A stretch of 64,000 nucleotides of DNA from Peribacillus sp044761985 (GTDB taxonomy: Bacteria; Bacillota; Bacilli; Bacillales; DSM-1321), in the NCBI RefSeq assembly GCF_044761985.1, contig NZ_JBIWDK010000010.1:59523-123522 (forward strand). Reading direction: 5' to 3'. Each line of letters begins with the position of its first letter. The stretch's first letter is position 1. The translations under genes were made by a program, and so were the position numbers. Shown here in pieces: positions 24,092 through 33,103 of this stretch. The notes under the pieces were generated by a model. That model searched no databases. It was given only the letters and a program-made list of their open reading frames with translations, and was not told the DNA's origin.

Positions 24092-24403
24092 ATGGAAAAC
24101 TTACAAACTGTTGAACAATACGATGCATTAAAAAATGAAGGAAAACATATTTTCCTTTTCTCGGCAACATGGTGTGGCGATTGCCGAGTGATTGAACCAA
24201 TCCTACCGGAAATAGAAGCGAAGTTCCCTGAATTCACGTTCATTCATGTAGATCGCGATAAATTCATCGATGTATGCGCTGCTAATGATGTTTTTGGAAT
24301 TCCTAGCTTCATCGGATATGAAAACGGTAAAGAGCTAGGCAGATATGTGAGCAGGGACCGTAAAACACAAGAACAGATTGAAGAATTCATTTCATCATTA
24401 TAA
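24092..24403 (+). CDS. ytpP: Thioredoxin-like protein YtpP
   Basis: A 103-residue thioredoxin fold with active site WCGDC (Cys28 and Cys31) and the cis-proline loop GIPSFIGY. The GD between the cysteines differs from thioredoxin's GP. YtpP has been linked with bacillithiol/CoA thiol redox in Bacillus, which fits the ytxJ gene further along. ATG follows GGAGGAATAATA. A short terminator separates it from ytpQ. Confidence 0.9.
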   Translation: MENLQTVEQYDALKNEGKHIFLFSATWCGDCRVIEPILPEIEAKFPEFTFIHVDRDKFIDVCAANDVFGIPSFIGYENGKELGRYVSRDRKTQEQIEEFISSL

Positions 24404-24409
24404 TGAAAG

Positions 24410-24433
24410 GTCCCCTTCTTTAGGGGATTTTTC
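24410..24433 (+). terminator. Short terminator between ytpP and ytpQ
   Basis: TCCCC and GGGGA arms with TTTTT tail; weak, so some readthrough into ytpQ is likely. Confidence 0.6.
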
Positions 24434-24453
24434 AATGGATAGGAGGGCCAGCC

Positions 24454-25260
24454 ATGAAAATGGATAGCATAAAGCTGAAGAACATATTAAAAGAACGCTT
24501 AGCGGATGAAAATCGTACGTTCAAATTCGATAGCCAGAAGGACACGTTACGGATTGAAAATATAAAGACCGGTAAAGGCATCACGGTTGAACTTCCACCG
24601 GTGCTTGCAAATTACGAAAATATCCAAGAAAAAGCCATTGATGAAGTCATCTATTACGTAGATGAGGCACTGAATGTAATGGGGGAAGAACATAGCATGG
24701 AGGGCAAGGAGAAATTCATTTTTCCTGTGATTCGTTCGACTTCTTTTCCAATGGAGGCAGAAGAGGGCAATCCCTTCTTGTTCGACGACCATACGGCGGA
24801 GACACGTGTCTTTTATGCGTTGGATTTGGGCAAGACCTACCGTTTGATCGATGAGAAAATGCTCAAGCGTGAAGACTGGCAGGGAGATAGGATCCGGGAG
24901 ATTGCCCGTTTCAACGTCCGCTCCCTCTCGACTAAATTGAAGTCGGATATCGTAGCGGGGAACACCTTTTATTTCTTGAATACAAATGATGGCTATGATG
25001 CGAGCCGGATTCTTAATGAATCATGGCTTCGTGAAATGAAGGAAAAGATATCGGGGACCATGGCAGTGGCCATTCCTCATCAAGATGTCATCATCATTGC
25101 CGATGTGCAAAATGATACTGGCTATGATGTACTCGCACAAATGGCGATGAGCTTTTTCGCCAGTGGCCACGTACCGATTACGGCGTTATCTTTCCTTTAT
25201 GAGGAAGATGAGCTAGAGCCGGTCTTCATTATGGGTAAAAATAAAAAGCGTGAACAATAA
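24454..25260 (+). CDS. ytpQ: DUF1444 family protein YtpQ
   Basis: A 268-residue soluble protein of the DUF1444 family, function unknown. It begins MKMDSIKLKNILKERLAD and shows an alternating alpha/beta pattern with conserved VIRSTSFP and YFLNTNDGYDASRIL. GGAGG precedes the ATG. In B. subtilis ytpR (a tRNA-binding-domain protein) follows before sftA; here there is none. Confidence 0.85.
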   Translation: MKMDSIKLKNILKERLADENRTFKFDSQKDTLRIENIKTGKGITVELPPVLANYENIQEKAIDEVIYYVDEALNVMGEEHSMEGKEKFIFPVIRSTSFPMEAEEGNPFLFDDHTAETRVFYALDLGKTYRLIDEKMLKREDWQGDRIREIARFNVRSLSTKLKSDIVAGNTFYFLNTNDGYDASRILNESWLREMKEKISGTMAVAIPHQDVIIIADVQNDTGYDVLAQMAMSFFASGHVPITALSFLYEEDELEPVFIMGKNKKREQ

Positions 25261-25613
25261 GTAAGCGGATGGATGAATAATGATAGGGCTCCTGTCTCTT
25301 TGGATGGATTTCCAAACTCGGCAGGGGCTTATTTTGTTATACCCTAGGGAATATAATATTTTGTATTAAAACTTAATCTCATTGTAAACTCTGTTTAACA
25401 GAGGTGTTTTAATTAAATAGTAGACTATATAATTAGAACGTGTTTAAACTCATATGAAAAGGGGTTTAAATAGGTTAAGAGTTATGTGAAATTGGGATGA
25501 TTCCTGCAGAAATTTGCAAAAAACTACATATATATCCCTATTAACCTTAATTTCTCTCGATATTTCAAAAAATACTGGTAGAATTAGTTACATAATTACA
25601 GATAGTAGAAAGA
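25261..25613. other. AT-rich gap between ytpQ and sftA; ytpR absent
   Basis: Starts with a nested terminator-like hairpin (25285-25336: GGGCTCCTG and CAGGGGC arms with an inner TTTGGA/TCCAAA stem, tail TTATTTTG). The rest is very AT-rich with no coding frame that I can support. It presumably carries the sftA promoter. Confidence 0.6.
25285..25336 (+). terminator. Terminator-like nested hairpin after ytpQ
   Basis: Outer arms GGGCTCCTG and CGGCAGGGGCTT with an inner hairpin TTTGGA-TGGA-TTTCCAAA, then TTATTTTG. Confidence 0.6.
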
Positions 25614-28460
25614 GTGATAGGTTTGAAGTGGCTAAATAAAATGAAAAAGTGGTTCCAAGCAGAGGAAATTATTGAGATTGAAGAAATAATAATAGATGAA
25701 CCGATCGATAAAGAGACTTTAAAGAAGATGGACTTTTCTAAACTTCCCAAGACAAAGAAGGAAGAAATCGAAGCATACAATCAAACGGTGGCAAAAATGT
25801 CCCAAACGAAAGATCCGGATACGAAGATCTTGTTTCAATATCCAAAAGGGGAATTTAAATTCCCTCTGATACCTGATAAGGAACAACGTGTGAGAAAGCC
25901 TAGGGAAAAGAGAAGAGAGGAGCGGGAGCATAAACAGGATACGGAATCTTATGAATCCAAAAGGCCTAAGCAGAGTCCCGAGCAGAAACGGAAGAACGCT
26001 GAACGGATCGCTACTCAAAAGATCCTGCCATCCAATACCCCATTCCGACCGACGGAAATCCCCTCACCTGTTTATGGGTTTCGGCGACCGGAAAAAAAAG
26101 TGGTCAAATCGGTCGAATTTGAATTAGAGAGCAAATTTCCTGTTCTTAAAAAAGAAGAGCCTGAGGTTCCAACGATTATTCCGAACGAGGTAAAGGAAGA
26201 GGTTTATGAGGAATTGACCCGTGAACCTTCCGTTCTTGTACCAGAACAGATAGAGGAAAAAAAAGAAGAAGCCATTTCCGAGGTTCCTGCCTATATGCGC
26301 CGGAATGAGGATACGGACCCCAAGGCGGCGACAAGTGAACAGGAACCAGTTGCTTCAGAATTTCCGGTAGACCAAGAAGTTGAAGAGCAAGAAACGGAGC
26401 AAGTGGAATTTGGGCAGGAAGTGGCGGTCGGGATAATGGAAGCCGTTGAACCTACTGTCGTTCCAGCCGAAGAAGGTAAGCCTGAGGCCCCGGCATATAT
26501 CGCCGAGGATCCTGTTGATCCCGAAGTCCTTGATCAGGGGACGGAACCGAAAACCGAGGAATCGCCTAAACGCCCGAAAAAGCATATCCCCTTTAATGTC
26601 ATGATGTTAAAGCAGGATAAAGAAAAGGCTACATTCCTAAATCCTTTTAAAGCGGAAAAAAAAAGCCCTGAAATCGAAAGGGGAGTAGTGGCTGTTGAAA
26701 CGAGACCCACTGAAAAGCCTGTAACATCATGGACTACGTTGGAAAGCGAACCCATTCCCGTTGCTACAGGAGTGCAGGTTGAGGAAGAAGCCATTCAAGA
26801 ACGGATGGATACACCTGAACCACAAAGGGCTGAGGAAGTTCGGTATGAACCCGTAACTCCTTCGCTACCTGAGCACGAGAAACAATCGCATTTCGAGACG
26901 AACGAGGTTCCCATTTCTCCGGTTATTCCAGAAGCGGAAGTTGTTGAACATGAAGAAAAACGGGAGGTTGCTGTTCCAGAGCCTATGGAAGCAGCCCATC
27001 CCGTCAGTACGGGACTAGTCGATTCTGTAGAAGATGAGGAAAATCCGTATTATGTATTTCCAAAGATCGAGTTATTGACTCCTCCCACATATGCCGAACA
27101 TGATGATGAGTGGCTCGAAGAACAGACCGTATTGCTGGACGAGACACTGAAAAACTTCAATGTCCGGGCAAAAGTCGTGAACGTGACGCAAGGTCCGGCG
27201 GTCACTCGTTTCGAGGTCCATCCTGAACCGGGTGTGAAAGTGAATAAAGTGACGAACCTCATGGATGATATCAAGTTAAGTCTGGCGGCTCAGGATATGC
27301 GAATGGAAGCTCCCATTCCAGGTAAGCATACCATCGGCATTGAAATTCCGAATCGGAAGAGCAAGCCTGTATTTTTGCGTGAGGTTTTGGAGAGTACTGA
27401 GTTTCAAGAGCATGAATCACCGCTCGCTGTTGCGCTGGGACTAGATATTTCAGGCCAGCCGATCATCACCGATTTAAGAAAGATGCCGCATGGCCTGATT
27501 GCGGGGCAAACGGGATCGGGAAAAAGCGTGTGCATCAATACGATGTTGGTTAGTTTACTGTATAAAGCAACGCCTCAGGAACTGAAATTGATGTTGATTG
27601 ATCCAAAAATGGTTGAGCTTGCTCCATATAACCAAATTCCCCATTTGGTCAGTCCGGTCATCACTGATGTGAAAGCTGCCACTGCGGCCTTGAAATGGGC
27701 AGTGGAGGAAATGGAACGCCGCTATGAACTATTTGTCCATGCAGGAGTTAGGGATATCAGCCGTTTTAATGACCAGGCTGAAAAAGCCGGCCAATATTCC
27801 AATAAGCTGCCATATATCTTGGTAATCATTGACGAATTGGCCGATTTAATGATGATGTCCCCGGCAGATGTCGAGGAAGCGATTTGCCGCATCGCTCAAA
27901 AGGCCCGTGCTTGTGGCATTCACTTAATTGTGGCGACACAGCGTCCGTCCGTGGATGTTATCACTGGTTTAATCAAGGCGAATATCCCGACTCGAATCGC
28001 TTTTTCCGTTTCATCCCAAGTCGACTCGCGAACCATCATTGATAGCGGTGGGGCAGAGAAACTGTTAGGAAAAGGGGATATGTTGTTTGCGGAAAACGGT
28101 TCATCAAAAACGGTCCGTCTGCAAGGGACTTTTGTAAGCGATGAAGAAATCGATCAAGTGGTCAATCATGTGAAACTGGAACAGAAGCCAAAATATTTAT
28201 TTGAACAAGAAGATTTGTTGAATCGTGCCCAAGTGACGGAAGAAGCGGACGAGTTATTCTTTGAGGCATGTGAATTCGTCGTTCATCAGCAGGCCGCTTC
28301 GGCTTCTAGTGTCCAAAGGCGTTTCCGAGTAGGATACAACCGTGCAGCTCGTCTGATAGAAATGATGGAACAGCAGGGCGTCGTTTCTGAATCGAGGGGA
28401 AGCAGGCCACGGGATGTACTGATTACCGAGGAAGAACTTGAATTTTTACACGTAAATTAA
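25614..28460 (+). CDS. sftA: Septum-associated DNA translocase SftA (FtsK/SpoIIIE family)
   Basis: A 948-residue soluble FtsK-type motor that clears chromosomal DNA from the closing septum. A long charged, Glu/Pro-rich linker (about 100-480) precedes the translocase. Walker A GQTGSGKS is near residue 630, Walker B VIIDELADLM near 740, and a C-terminal winged-helix gamma domain follows (ASASSVQRRFRVGYNRAARLIEMME). There are no membrane segments, which distinguishes SftA from SpoIIIE. The start is uncertain: GTG at 25614 or TTG at 25623, both with poor ribosome sites. Confidence 0.92.
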   Translation: MIGLKWLNKMKKWFQAEEIIEIEEIIIDEPIDKETLKKMDFSKLPKTKKEEIEAYNQTVAKMSQTKDPDTKILFQYPKGEFKFPLIPDKEQRVRKPREKRREEREHKQDTESYESKRPKQSPEQKRKNAERIATQKILPSNTPFRPTEIPSPVYGFRRPEKKVVKSVEFELESKFPVLKKEEPEVPTIIPNEVKEEVYEELTREPSVLVPEQIEEKKEEAISEVPAYMRRNEDTDPKAATSEQEPVASEFPVDQEVEEQETEQVEFGQEVAVGIMEAVEPTVVPAEEGKPEAPAYIAEDPVDPEVLDQGTEPKTEESPKRPKKHIPFNVMMLKQDKEKATFLNPFKAEKKSPEIERGVVAVETRPTEKPVTSWTTLESEPIPVATGVQVEEEAIQERMDTPEPQRAEEVRYEPVTPSLPEHEKQSHFETNEVPISPVIPEAEVVEHEEKREVAVPEPMEAAHPVSTGLVDSVEDEENPYYVFPKIELLTPPTYAEHDDEWLEEQTVLLDETLKNFNVRAKVVNVTQGPAVTRFEVHPEPGVKVNKVTNLMDDIKLSLAAQDMRMEAPIPGKHTIGIEIPNRKSKPVFLREVLESTEFQEHESPLAVALGLDISGQPIITDLRKMPHGLIAGQTGSGKSVCINTMLVSLLYKATPQELKLMLIDPKMVELAPYNQIPHLVSPVITDVKAATAALKWAVEEMERRYELFVHAGVRDISRFNDQAEKAGQYSNKLPYILVIIDELADLMMMSPADVEEAICRIAQKARACGIHLIVATQRPSVDVITGLIKANIPTRIAFSVSSQVDSRTIIDSGGAEKLLGKGDMLFAENGSSKTVRLQGTFVSDEEIDQVVNHVKLEQKPKYLFEQEDLLNRAQVTEEADELFFEACEFVVHQQAASASSVQRRFRVGYNRAARLIEMMEQQGVVSESRGSRPRDVLITEEELEFLHVN

Positions 28461-28740
28461 GAGAACCTATACTAGGGTTCTGTATATAATGTGAAGGGCG
28501 AGATATAAATTCTAAAGCGAATGGAATAGAAAAGCCAATGATTTGATAAAATGGCATCTCCCTGACATGGATGTATGAATAAAAAGGTGATATAATATAT
28601 TTTTGTCGATGAATAAATAAAAAGTACGTATAAAAACCTAGGCGAAAAGTACAATTCGAGCAAGTTTTCGTAATGAAAAAACAAATAAACATGACGTCAT
28701 ATACTGTCATACAGATAGACGATTGGTGGAGGTTCGTTAT

Positions 28741-30045
28741 ATGACTGCTTACCATTTTGTGGGTATCAAAGGTTCGGGAATGAGTGCGCTTGCTCAAATA
28801 TTGCATGATATGAATATTCAAGTGCAAGGTTCCGACTATGAAAAAGAATTCTTTACACAAATAGCGTTAGAAAAAGCTGGGATAAAAATCCTTCCTTTTA
28901 ACGAGGAAAACATTCAGCCTGGAATGACCATCATTGCAGGTAATGCGTTCCCGGATACCCATCCGGAAATCGTGAAAGCAATGGAACTTGGTTTACCAGT
29001 GATACGTTATCACCGTTTTCTTGGTGATTTCATGAAGACCTTTACAAGTGTTGCCGTTACCGGGGCACATGGTAAAACGTCGACTACAGGCTTGCTGGCC
29101 CATGTCATGGGTGGTGCCAAACCAACATCCTATCTGATTGGGGATGGAACTGGAAAAGGAATCGTGGATTCTACTTACTTCGTATTTGAAGCATGTGAAT
29201 ACCGCCGTCACTTCCTTTCTTATTATCCTGACTATGCAATCATGACGAATATTGACTTCGATCATCCAGATTACTATGCAAATGTGGAAGACGTGTTCGA
29301 GGCATTCCAAACGATGGCCTTACAAGTCAATAAAGGGATCATTGCATGCGGGGACGACGAGCATTTACCGCATATTCAAGCAAAAGTACCGGTCATTTTT
29401 TACGGATTTGCGGAAGGAAACGATTTTCAAGCGAAAAATGTTTCCGTCACTCCGGAGGGAACGACATTCGATGTGAATGTGAGGAACACGTATTACGATA
29501 CTTTCTCCATTCCGACTTTTGGCAAGCATAGTGTGTTGAACGCTTTAGGTGTCATTGCACTGTGTAAATATGAAAACCTGGATACGGAAGCCGTGAAGGC
29601 TCAGTTACTCACTTTTGAAGGCGTAAAACGCCGGTTCTCCGAAAAGGAAATGGAGAGTCAAATCATCATTGATGATTATGCCCATCATCCTACAGAGATT
29701 TCAGCAACCATTGACTCAGCGCGTCAAAAATATCCAGAGCGTGAAATAGTAGCGGTCTTCCAACCGCATACTTTCTCAAGAACGCAAGCATTCCTGGATG
29801 AGTTCGCCGACAGCCTGAATCTAGCCGATAAAGTATACTTATGTGAAATCTTTGGATCTGCCCGTGAACATCATGGAAAACTATCGATTGAAGATCTTCA
29901 GGAGAAAATTCCTGGTGCCGAGCTTATTACAGAAGAAACAACAACGCAATTACAAAAACATAAAAACAGTGTAGTCCTATTCATGGGTGCAGGGGATATT
30001 CAAAAATTCCAGGCTGCTTATGAGGAGTCGCTGCAAGTTAAATAA
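28741..30045 (+). CDS. murC: UDP-N-acetylmuramate--L-alanine ligase MurC
   Basis: Cytoplasmic peptidoglycan enzyme adding L-Ala to UDP-MurNAc. The 434-residue product shows the N-terminal GIKGSGMSALA, the ATP loop GAHGKTST, the central NIDFDHPDYY and DDYAHHPTEI and the C-terminal QPHTFSRT. GGTGGAGGT precedes the ATG at 28741; the longer frame from 28723 starts with GTG inside that region. Bacillus MurC of this kind usually lies next to sftA and ytxG. Confidence 0.93.
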   Translation: MTAYHFVGIKGSGMSALAQILHDMNIQVQGSDYEKEFFTQIALEKAGIKILPFNEENIQPGMTIIAGNAFPDTHPEIVKAMELGLPVIRYHRFLGDFMKTFTSVAVTGAHGKTSTTGLLAHVMGGAKPTSYLIGDGTGKGIVDSTYFVFEACEYRRHFLSYYPDYAIMTNIDFDHPDYYANVEDVFEAFQTMALQVNKGIIACGDDEHLPHIQAKVPVIFYGFAEGNDFQAKNVSVTPEGTTFDVNVRNTYYDTFSIPTFGKHSVLNALGVIALCKYENLDTEAVKAQLLTFEGVKRRFSEKEMESQIIIDDYAHHPTEISATIDSARQKYPEREIVAVFQPHTFSRTQAFLDEFADSLNLADKVYLCEIFGSAREHHGKLSIEDLQEKIPGAELITEETTTQLQKHKNSVVLFMGAGDIQKFQAAYEESLQVK

Positions 30046-30081
30046 AAAATGACCAACCCATAAATGGGTTGGTCATTTTTT
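30046..30081 (+). terminator. Terminator of murC
   Basis: AAAATGACCAACCCA and TGGGTTGGTCATTTTTT arms around TAAA, a long stable hairpin with U-tract. Confidence 0.9.
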
Positions 30082-30114
30082 ATGGAATCACAAGCATGAT
30101 CTGCGTGAAGTAGG

Positions 30115-31227
30115 TCATTTTAAATTTTCTGGATTTAATGATTCAAGTTCAGGTAGAACAAAGCGTCCATCTTTTCGGATCAGCACATCGTCAAAGTAAA
30201 TTTCCCCACCGCCGTATTCAGGGCGCTGGATATTGACTAAGTCCCAGTGAATACTCGAATGGTTGCCATTAAAGGCGTCATCATAACATTGTCCAGGGGT
30301 GAAGTGAAAACTTCCATCAATTTTCTCATCAAAGAGGATATCTTGCATCGGATGTAGAATATAAGGATTTACACCGATAGCAAATTCACCGACATAACGG
30401 GCGCCTTCATCTGTATCAAAGATTTTGTTGATGCGTTCAGTATCATTGGCCACCGCTTCAACAATTTTTCCATCCTTGAATGTTAACTTCACGTTTTCGA
30501 AAGTAAAGCCCTGATAAGGAGATGGAGTATTGTAAGAAATGACCCCATTAATCGAGTCCTTAACAGGTGCTGTGTACACCTCACCATCAGGAATGTTCAG
30601 TTCACCTGCACATTTGATGGCTTTAATGTCCTTGATGGAGAAAGATAAGTCTGTTCCGGGACCAGTTAAGCGGACTTTATCGGTCTTATCCATCAAATCA
30701 ACAAGGCTATCCATGGCTACGCTCATTTTTCCATAATCGAGATTGCAGACTTCGAAATAGAAATCTTCGAAAGCTTCTATACTCATTTTGGCTAATTGAG
30801 CCATAGAATTCGTCGGGTAACGGAGCACGACCCATTTCGTTTTCGGAACGCGGATATTTCTATGTACTTTTCCGATCGTTTGACCATGAATCGCCATTTT
30901 GTCTGCGGGCACATCGGATTGCTCATTGATATTATCTCCGGCACGAAGCCCGATATATGCATCCATCTGGCTCATCACGTTCGCTTCGAATTCACCCATC
31001 ATCTTGTATTGTTCTTCCTGTGCACCCATTAATAAGGCGCGATCCACTTGATGGTCCTTTAAGAGGACGAATGGGTACCCATCAGCTGCATACGCTTCTT
31101 TTACAAGGGCGTTGACCAGTTCGCGTTGCAATCCAAAGTTTTCTATCAAGAGTTTTTCACCCTTTTGGAGTTTCACTGAATAATTTATCAGATTATGTGC
31201 AAGTATCTCGATTCTAGGATCTTTCAT
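30115..31227 (-). CDS. M29-family aminopeptidase (AmpS/thermophilic aminopeptidase type)
   Basis: A 370-residue metallo-aminopeptidase of the M29 family. It begins MKDPRIEILAHNLINYS and has family segments ENFGLQRELVNALV, GELNIPDGEVYTAPV, EFAIGVNPYI and HSSIHWDLVN, which carry the metal ligands. On the minus strand GGAGGTA lies before the ATG at 31227; the frame is open five codons further up without a ribosome site. It stands alone and opposite in direction between murC and ytxG. Confidence 0.9.
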   Translation of the reverse strand: MKDPRIEILAHNLINYSVKLQKGEKLLIENFGLQRELVNALVKEAYAADGYPFVLLKDHQVDRALLMGAQEEQYKMMGEFEANVMSQMDAYIGLRAGDNINEQSDVPADKMAIHGQTIGKVHRNIRVPKTKWVVLRYPTNSMAQLAKMSIEAFEDFYFEVCNLDYGKMSVAMDSLVDLMDKTDKVRLTGPGTDLSFSIKDIKAIKCAGELNIPDGEVYTAPVKDSINGVISYNTPSPYQGFTFENVKLTFKDGKIVEAVANDTERINKIFDTDEGARYVGEFAIGVNPYILHPMQDILFDEKIDGSFHFTPGQCYDDAFNGNHSSIHWDLVNIQRPEYGGGEIYFDDVLIRKDGRFVLPELESLNPENLK

Positions 31228-31374
31228 GTAGAATACCTCCAATATTTAGTTTTATTATTCTATCATACCTGATTAGCTGTAGGAATTTCATCCATTGGTC
31301 CCAATTAGTCGAAATTTTTCGCTATCAATATTTCCAAAACAGGTATAGATAGGGTATATTCACAAATTAAATAC

Positions 31375-31399
31375 GTTTATAATAACGGGGAAGGGGTAA
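31375..31399 (+). promoter_or_regulatory. Probable sigma-B promoter of ytxG-ytxH
   Basis: GTTTAT, 13 bases, GGGTAA matches the sigma-B pattern GTTTAA-N12-14-GGGTAT closely. It lies 53 bases before the ytxG start. ytxGH are general-stress genes in B. subtilis, in agreement. Confidence 0.78.
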
Positions 31400-31451
31400 T
31401 TAATAACTAAACAGTTACTAAATATGTCGATTTTTTTTCGGAGGTGTTCCA

Positions 31452-31961
31452 ATGGAGATCATATTATACGTAAGTGCTGCAGTGGCAGCAATCGCTTTCC
31501 TGGTCCTTGTTATCTTCTTAACAAAGGTACTCACATCACTACAAACTACCTTGGACAGCGTGGCCCGGACGCTGACGGGACTTGAAAGCCAAATGCAAGG
31601 CATAACGGTTGAAACTACCCAGCTACTACATAAAACAAACTCGTTAGCAGAAGACTTGCAACAGAAATCTGAAAATCTGAACACAGTGGTGGATGCAGTG
31701 AAAGATGTAGGGACTTCCATCTCTAGCTTCAATACATCCGTCCAAAAGGTTTCTAATAAAGTGCAGGCAGAAATCGATAACAACCAAGAACGAATTTCCC
31801 AAATTGTTCAATGGAGTAACGTGGCCATGGAAATCCGTGATAAATGGAAGGCCAGGAACAAGCAAACCGCTCCAACTGCATATGAACAGGCAGAGATAGA
31901 AAGAGAAGCACTTGAAACAGATAACCTACCTAAAAAAAGGTTTTTACGATCTAGATCTTAA
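31452..31961 (+). CDS. ytxG: General stress protein YtxG (DUF948)
   Basis: A 169-residue membrane protein: one N-terminal transmembrane helix (ILYVSAAVAAIAFLVLVIFL) followed by a long coiled-coil region. DUF948 proteins of this kind accompany YtxH in Bacillus. GGAGGTG precedes the ATG. It is followed by ytxH 47 bases after its stop, forming a two-gene operon behind a sigma-B-like promoter. Molecular role unknown. Confidence 0.88.
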   Translation: MEIILYVSAAVAAIAFLVLVIFLTKVLTSLQTTLDSVARTLTGLESQMQGITVETTQLLHKTNSLAEDLQQKSENLNTVVDAVKDVGTSISSFNTSVQKVSNKVQAEIDNNQERISQIVQWSNVAMEIRDKWKARNKQTAPTAYEQAEIEREALETDNLPKKRFLRSRS

Positions 31962-32008
31962 CACCAGGTAAATAAAAAAAATTCCCAATTTTGAAAGGAG
32001 AATGTTAC

Positions 32009-32590
32009 ATGACGCAAAAAGAATATCCTACAAGCGAATATCAAAAATCATACGAGGAAGCACGCGATTCCATCAATTCGAAGGACTTCATGATCGGCGC
32101 CTTGATCGGCGGAATGATCGGAGCGGCTACAGCTTTATTCATGGCTCCGAAAACAGGCAAGGAATTAAGAAATGATTTCAACGAACAAGCTAAGAGCCTT
32201 TCCGAGAAAACAGAGAAGCTAAGACAAACCGCGATGGAAAAAGGTACGGTTTTGGCTGATACCGCTAAAGAAAAAACAGGAACGGTTACTGAATTGGTTT
32301 CTAGTAAATCTTCAGATATCGTCAATAAAGTGAAGAACCTAAAAACGGGCAAAGAAGAAAATGGCGATGCAGCTAATGATACTACGAACTCAAGCAATAA
32401 GGATATTGATGTAACGGGAACTTCCGATTCGAAAATCGTATCCGTTGAAACCAATATGCCTGAAAGTAAAGACAATAAGTCAAAAAATACACAAGCCGAC
32501 CCGACTAGCGGAAACAAAAATACGGCAAAGCTAAAATTAGATGAAGCAAAAAAAGCTTTTGATGAAACCGAAAATAAATTAAAAAAATAA
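32009..32590 (+). CDS. ytxH: General stress protein YtxH
   Basis: A 193-residue protein with a glycine-rich membrane segment near the N-terminus (GALIGGMIGAATALFMAPKTGKELR) typical of the YtxH family, then a lysine-rich, probably disordered or helical tail. ATG at 32009 follows AAAGGAG; the upstream frame adds six codons without a ribosome site. A strong terminator follows, so ytxJ is probably transcribed separately or by readthrough. Confidence 0.88.
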   Translation: MTQKEYPTSEYQKSYEEARDSINSKDFMIGALIGGMIGAATALFMAPKTGKELRNDFNEQAKSLSEKTEKLRQTAMEKGTVLADTAKEKTGTVTELVSSKSSDIVNKVKNLKTGKEENGDAANDTTNSSNKDIDVTGTSDSKIVSVETNMPESKDNKSKNTQADPTSGNKNTAKLKLDEAKKAFDETENKLKK

Positions 32591-32639
32591 TGTATGCTTC
32601 AATCGCTCAATATTTGCGAAGGTATGCACAATAATTGTC

Positions 32640-32682
32640 AAAAAAGACGATGAAGTGGTACGATGACTTCATCGTCTTTTTT
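32640..32682 (+). terminator. Terminator after ytxH
   Basis: AAAAAGACGATGAAGT and ACTTCATCGTCTTTTTT arms; very stable and a full U-run. Confidence 0.9.
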
Positions 32683-32707
32683 CTGAAATCGAAAGGGGTT
32701 AATACAC

Positions 32708-33034
32708 ATGACACTTACTAAAATCGAAACGGAACAACAATTCAATGAGCTCGTAACGGAAGATCTTTTTTTACTTTTTAAGCATAGTGTTACTTGCCCA
32801 GTCAGTGCGGAAGCTTTTGAGCACTATCAAAAGTTCATCGCTGAACACCCGGAGTTAAAGACGGCCTACTTGGCCGTGCAAGAAGCGCGTCCGCTTTCCA
32901 ACCATGTGGCGGAAACTTTTGAAATCAAACATCAATCCCCCCAAGCCATCCTATTTAAAAATGGCACGCCTACATGGAATGAATCCCATTGGAGAATTAC
33001 AGAAGATTCTCTAGGCAAAGCAATCTCTCAATAA
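32708..33034 (+). CDS. ytxJ: Bacillithiol-system redox-active protein YtxJ
   Basis: A 108-residue thioredoxin-fold protein with a single-cysteine active site TCPVS near residue 30 and the cis-Pro loop SPQAILFKNG. This is the YtxJ/BrxC-like monothiol glutaredoxin type that resolves bacillithiol mixed disulfides. GAAAGGGG precedes the ATG. It lies after the ytxGH terminator and before its own. Confidence 0.88.
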   Translation: MTLTKIETEQQFNELVTEDLFLLFKHSVTCPVSAEAFEHYQKFIAEHPELKTAYLAVQEARPLSNHVAETFEIKHQSPQAILFKNGTPTWNESHWRITEDSLGKAISQ

Positions 33035-33040
33035 ATGATG

Positions 33041-33083
33041 AAAGGCAGGCGTGTTGTTGAATCAACATGCCTGCCTTTTTCAT
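33041..33083. terminator. Terminator between ytxJ and the FtsA-like gene
   Basis: AAAGGCAGGCGTGTTG and CAACATGCCTGCCTTTTTC arms; serves ytxJ, and possibly the convergent gene. Confidence 0.85.
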
Positions 33084-33103
33084 TTTATGAGACTGTTTCT
33101 ATG

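Noticed and set aside
28460..28490. Hairpin AGAACC/GGGTTCT after sftA
   Set aside because: Considered as a terminator, but it lacks a U-tract; too weak to list as such.
28423..28860. 145-codon minus-strand frame covering the sftA-murC gap
   Set aside because: Overlaps both conserved genes' ends and is low-complexity aromatic/His-rich; no start signal.
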